From Siniperca chuatsi (Eukaryota > Chordata > Actinopteri > Centrarchiformes > Sinipercidae), in the NCBI RefSeq assembly GCF_020085105.1, contig NC_058043.1, forward strand, positions 6,515,667 through 6,579,666: a DNA stretch of 64,000 bases. Reading direction: 5' to 3'. Below, in pieces: positions 60,801-64,000 of the stretch. A model generated the notes under the pieces. It ran no database searches and was not told the DNA's origin. It saw only the letters and a program-made list of their open reading frames with translations. The translations under genes and the position numbers were made by a program. Numbering within the stretch: the stretch's first letter is position 1; every line of letters begins with the position of its first letter.

Positions 60801-61998
60801 TTTAGAGTGTGACTCACACTTCCGGAGGATATCATAATCTCGTCCATCACGTATAAACACCCATAAAGCCGCTTAGAAATAGTATTAAAAAATTACGCTC
60901 CTGTTAACTTCAAAACTTGCCTGAGAATCCTCAAATTTTTAAGTTTTCGTCAGTATTAAAGTAATCCACTTGATGGACAAATTGCAAAAACAAAACTGCT
61001 AATAGCTAATTCTGCATACTTTTTAGTGGTGCCAATTGGCCAAAATGTAAACAAATGTAGGCTAACGTTTGGGTTGCTATGTTGTCAAAAATCCCTTTCG
61101 TTATCCTCCTCCAGCATCAAACTGTCTTTTTAAAAAAAAAAAAAAAAAAAAACTCCAGTGATCACTGCATCACTTCCCGTCTTGAAAAGAGCTACAGAGC
61201 ATTTGGACCAAATCCATTTATTAACAACTATTAACATTTATAACTGCAGATGACTTGGTAACTTTTGCTATTGGCTTATTAGAAAAAGAGAAACGCAAGA
61301 CTTTTTATTAATGACTTAATTACTACAAATTAGGTATTTTTGACAAACTGGAAACCCAAAACTGGTTCTTATTAATGGCTTATGACTGAGCTATAAAGCA
61401 TTAGTAAATTATCTATTAACTTTTAATTAATTAAGCCATTAGTTAAAACTCTATAAAGGGTGCCTTATTAGAAAGTAGGACAAAACTAGTTTCTACCAGT
61501 GTAATAGTCTCTATTAAAACTACTGACATTGAACAATTTTGTAATTTGTGTGAACTGACTCTAATCAGCCGAAGTATAGTGATATAACTGAGAGAAGACT
61601 GACTCTCCTCCATGTTTAATCTTCAGCCAAAGAGTTGCTGTGAACGCGCCTCTGCAAGTGCTTAAAACTACGACTGGCGTGAATCTGTAGATCAGTTTAA
61701 CGTATCTTTGTGCAACCAGCTCCTGAGGAAACTGAATCTCACCAGAAACTGGTGGTGTTGCTCTCTAACACCTTCCTTTCGTTCTTCTATGTTTTATCCA
61801 GGAGCCCAGACTGCTCCTCCCCCTCCACCTCCTCCTCCTCCTCTCCCTCCTACGCTGGACTCCTCCTCCTGTCCTCCTCTGTCCTCCTCTGACGGAGCGG
61901 GAGGAGGTCGCACCGCCTTGCTGAGCTCCATCCAGACCTTCAGTAAGGGCAAACTGAAGAAGGCCGAGACCATCGACCGCAGCAAACCCATCATCTGA
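41002..61998 (+). CDS. pxk: PX domain-containing serine/threonine kinase-like protein (MONaKA)
   Basis: Exons: 41002-41103, 44938-44988, 45184-45231, 46865-47051, 47877-47954, 49235-49308, 50982-51056, 51176-51280, 51696-51797, 51921-52082, 52566-52683, 52891-52969, 53565-53613, 53741-53818, 54907-54993, 55253-55316, 56569-56628, 61802-61998; 571 residues (human 578). PXK binds phosphoinositides on endosomes, affects EGFR and B-cell receptor trafficking, and interacts with Na,K-ATPase. Visible: PX domain about 20-125 (RRYSDF at 54-59, PLPPKK, then GNMDREFIAERQRGLQTYL); kinase-like domain about 160-430 with HLHASN at 288-293 in place of the HRD loop and DVE at 305-307 in place of DFG, so a pseudokinase; basic segment EEEKKRRKILARKKS; nine prolines at 512-520; WH2-like actin-binding motif about 543-562 (RTALLSSIQTFSKGKLKKAE). 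Every internal exon is bounded by AG/GT. Confidence 0.94.
41104..44937 (+). other. pxk intron 1
   Basis: 3.8 kb without recognised exons. It holds a repeat fragment of the 'GCAAGTTTTATTTGTACAGC...CAATTCAAAGTGCCTTACATA' type at about 43088-43210, common in fish genomes, and the AT-rich array at 44090-44720. Confidence 0.5.
44090..44720. repeat. Degenerate AT-rich array, unit like TTTTTCTCATAAAATTATGACT
   Basis: About 600 bp of loosely repeated 20-30-bp units built from 'CTCATAAAA(T)TATGACTTT' and 'AATATTACGACTTT' variants. Boundaries are fuzzy. It ends about 220 bp before pxk exon 2. Confidence 0.6.
45135..45177 (+). repeat. (GT)n tract abutting pxk exon 3 acceptor
   Basis: About 21 GT units, then TTTTGCAG and the exon at 45184. 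Confidence 0.9.
45935..46310 (+). repeat. Dispersed repeat 'CTATTGGATGGATTGCCATG...TTAGCATG', copy
   Basis: Contains AACAACTATTGGATGGATTG, CATTCCCATCAGCCACAGC and GTTAGCATGCTAACATG, matching 17555-17905. It lies in pxk intron 3 (45232-46864). Confidence 0.7.
47090..47160. repeat. Fragment of the 14745-15206 repeat family
   Basis: ACTATACTTAAGTACAATTT then TTAGATACTTGATACTACTT repeats the text of that family. It begins only about 40 bp after the donor of pxk exon 4. Confidence 0.5.
48105..48411 (+). repeat. GCTGCAACTAA-type dispersed repeat, copy 3
   Basis: Starts AGGGCTGCAACTAACGATTA and ends AGGACTAATTGTTTCAGCTC. It includes CCCAAAGATATTCAGTTTAC. This is the best preserved copy in the window, in pxk intron 5 (47955-49234). 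Confidence 0.75.
49850..50000 (+). mobile_element. LINE 3' tail fragment
   Basis: TACTCAGGTCTCTCTTGCAA, AAGAGATCTTGATCTCAATG and AGATGACCTGATTAAATAAG match the typical 3' end of an abundant fish LINE. There is no coding part. Confidence 0.65.
51286..51358 (+). repeat. (GT)n microsatellite starting at the donor of pxk exon 8
   Basis: About 36 GT units begin five bases after the exon 8 donor GTACAG (51281). Confidence 0.95.
51802..51828 (+). repeat. (AC)n tract at the donor of pxk exon 9
   Basis: About 13 AC units start right after GTAT; only 123 bp separate exons 9 and 10, with an opposed (GT)n run at 51891-51915 ending at the exon 10 acceptor. The two runs are complementary. Confidence 0.9.
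51891..51915 (+). repeat. (GT)n tract abutting pxk exon 10 acceptor
   Basis: About 12 GT units, then TTCAG and the exon at 51921. Confidence 0.9.
52860..52886 (+). repeat. (TG)n tract abutting pxk exon 12 acceptor
   Basis: About 13 TG units, then TTCAG and the exon at 52891. Confidence 0.9.
56220..56400 (+). mobile_element. LINE 3' tail fragment
   Basis: Text of the form GTGAAAACAAATTTCCCTCC, TGACCTCAAAGACTGTCTAA resembles the tail at 38885-39240. It is in pxk intron 16 (55317-56568). Confidence 0.45.
56629..61801 (+). other. Last pxk intron
   Basis: 5.2 kb. It contains the repeat shared with lmcd1 intron 1 (56940-57040), a (GAT)n stretch near 57168-57186 and the inverted-ended element at 60545-61480. 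I see no further exon that improves the pxk match. Confidence 0.55.
60545..61480. mobile_element. Element with long inverted ends
   Basis: The left end has CACTTTAAATTAAGTCAGCC, TTTATAAAGGGTGC and AACTAATAGCTTTAGTAATGG. The right end in reverse reads TACTTTCTAATAAGGCACCC, TTTATAGAG and AACTAATGGCTTA. The inverted similarity extends over about 90 bp. A poly-A run at 61133-61151 and no ORF lie inside. It looks like a non-autonomous DNA transposon. Confidence 0.6.
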
Positions 61999-64000
61999 CC
62001 CCGCCCGCCACCACAACCTGTCCTCGACCAGGAAACCGTCACTACAGCGACATGACCAACCCGCTGGTTCTGAACTGTGGTCTGGACTGGTTCACGTCGT
62101 CGCTCCCTAAGATGTGAAAACAAATCACTAACAAAAAAAATCCAAGTACCATTTTAGTTTTTATTGCTATTTCTGCTTTTAAATTTTTATTATCTGTTGC
62201 TGTGGTTAGAGAGAGTAGAGGACGGGCGGGTGAAAATGGCCGCCTCAGTCTGCCCTTTCTAAAAACCCTGGACAATCCAAGGCACCTGAAGGTTTGTCTT
62301 CTCTGACTGCTTTGTCAGTAGCAGACAGCACCAGGCTCCAGAGAAAAAAAGTTGGTAAACTCAATCTGAGTCTGGTGAGCTTTTCTGGTTGACCTGCTGC
62401 TTCAGCCGGCAGCCAACTGGCTTCTTTTCTGCTCTTCAGCTTGTAAAAGTGGCGGTTGAACGTTTGGAATTTGAACTTTTTGAGCCACTGTGGACGCTTC
62501 ATCCCGCTGGGTGATGAAGCTGAATTTCCTGGATCCAAAACTCTCATCATCAGTGCTCTGACACTGTCATGGCGCTGTACTGGTCCTGATCCCGGAGCAG
62601 CAGAGAAACTGGCCCAAACTCCAGCTTTCCCTCTTCGAAATCATCTCTGATGACATTTAGCCTCCAGACTCTACTGAGACTGTTTCACTGCAGGACGTCA
62701 GTGACGACTCCAGAAAATCAATAGAGCTACATTGCAAACAATCGCCATCGTCATGTCATTTCTGTTTATAATTAAGTCCCAAAAACATAATTTTTCTTAG
62801 TGAAAAAATCTTCCCAGTGCAGAATATTTTAATAGAAATCAAATTCTCATGGAACTTGACATTAGAAGATATTTACATTTAAGTTGTTTTGCATTTATTT
62901 GAAACAAGTTGAAAATTCTTAGCAAACTTGCAGATTTATTTTCACTAAGACTCAAATTACAGACAAAAATGACTTGATAAGAAAGATGTTTGTTGCAATG
63001 TGTCTGTCTGAAACGACACAAACCTTAACCACAGTCATGGTGGGTTCACACCTGCGGTTGGTTTTGTTTGGTCTGAACCAGAGGGGAGAGATTAACTAAT
63101 TGCACAAAATGAAGCAATGAATGAGAGAACCTTAGTTAAAACCATGACAAGGAGACTCAGCTGTGATCATCTCAGTTAAGAACACAAAGAAATATCTGAA
63201 TTCTTCAGTCCAGACTCCACTTTGTTCTGTTCAGCTCTGTAAGCATGAGGCGTCCTGATTGGTCAGTTGTAGATTCATGCTGAACAACTTAACGGCTGTT
63301 TCAGACCAAACACACAAGAGCGAATAGTTTGCACGAGGTAGAGCGCAAAATGAAGAGCAGCACATAATCCTACAAAGCAGCTATCCGCGATGCTACAAAC
63401 TACAACAAGTGTGTTTCCATCCAGCAGTTTTTTGCGCATAAAAAAGCTGAGTGGAAACGCCAAAAATAAAAAATATTGCAAAAAAGTTTTTACACTTGGC
63501 TGAGGTGGAAAAGTTGGTGTGTAGATAAAAACATGATGTACATGTGACTTAAAAGTCACTCAAGCTTGACTAATGGGATGTAAACAATGACAATATAACT
63601 TTTCTTACGTGGTATCCTCATCCCTTTTCACTCGGTCCCGGTAGGACTGCAGAGTAAGATTACAAAACTGCTGGAATTCAGAGATGCACAAAGTTTACTT
63701 TTCCAGTGAAATTATCGCCATCATACTGTAACTTCTGCCTCACATCAATAAGAGAATAGCATTGGACGTGTCTTGTTCAGTTTAGTTGAACTTTGGCTGC
63801 TAAACGTGGCAGAAAATAAGCGTAGGGTGTGCCACTATGGCTAGTGCAGCTGCTCTCTCCATTGGAAATAATGGCCTTGCTCTAAGTCAAACTTGCACTT
63901 TTGGTGTGAAAGCCTGTAAGAGATACTGGTCAGACGTCCGTACTGTCCCAGATCAGAGCAACATGGATCCACAGCGACGAGCTGCTCAGCTCTGATTGTA
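61999..64000. other. pxk 3' UTR and downstream flank
   Basis: There is no canonical AATAAA close to the stop; one occurs far downstream near 63464 within AAAAATAAAAAATATT. A fish-repeat-like text (GTGTTTCCATCCAGCAGTTT, TTTGCGCATAAAAA) is at 63410-63450. No other gene was recognised. Confidence 0.45.

Noticed and set aside
1-64000. CRISPR array, prokaryotic operon, prophage or plasmid signals
   Set aside because: The tandem repeats are simple-sequence or minisatellite without spacers, and the genes have introns and vertebrate domain architectures.

Overview
The window looks like vertebrate, most likely teleost fish, nuclear DNA. The genes are split by GT-AG introns, (CA)n/(GT)n microsatellites are very common, and several dispersed repeat types typical of spiny-rayed fish genomes recur (tRNA-derived SINE, decayed Tc1-like transposase, short inverted-terminal-repeat elements, LINE 3' tails). 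Five protein genes were rebuilt exon by exon; every intron used is GT-AG and every junction keeps frame. Gene names rest on residue-level resemblance to known vertebrate families, recalled without a database search.

Layout: (1) 1-1228, minus strand: a single-exon TRIM35-like E3 ubiquitin ligase gene (RING, B-box, coiled coil, PRY-SPRY) cut by the left edge. (2) 3537-18135, plus: lmcd1, seven coding exons, PET and LIM domains, with an unusually short second LIM domain. (3) 18136-24600: gene-free, repeat-rich DNA. (4) 26475-33136, plus: abhd6, a membrane-anchored monoacylglycerol lipase, eight coding exons; coding exon 4 carries an in-frame duplication and a GT microsatellite. (5) 36682-39836, plus: a bicistronic unit, rpp14 (RNase P/MRP subunit, five coding exons) followed after 27 nt by htd2 (mitochondrial 3-hydroxyacyl-thioester dehydratase) in the same last exon and the same frame. 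(6) 41002-61998, plus: pxk, 18 coding exons, PX domain plus pseudokinase plus WH2 motif. (7) 61999-64000: pxk 3' UTR and flank.

The order abhd6 - rpp14/htd2 - pxk, all on one strand, matches the human 3p14 neighbourhood as I recall it; lmcd1 lies elsewhere on human chromosome 3. I see no functional operon beyond the rpp14/htd2 transcript, where an RNA-processing protein and a mitochondrial fatty-acid-synthesis enzyme share one mRNA. That unit has an NRF1-type palindrome at its probable promoter, a two-codon upstream ORF and a possible alternative splice acceptor just before the htd2 start. This is the most interesting regulatory locus here. I found no sign of a wholly novel gene system, CRISPR array, rRNA or functional tRNA.
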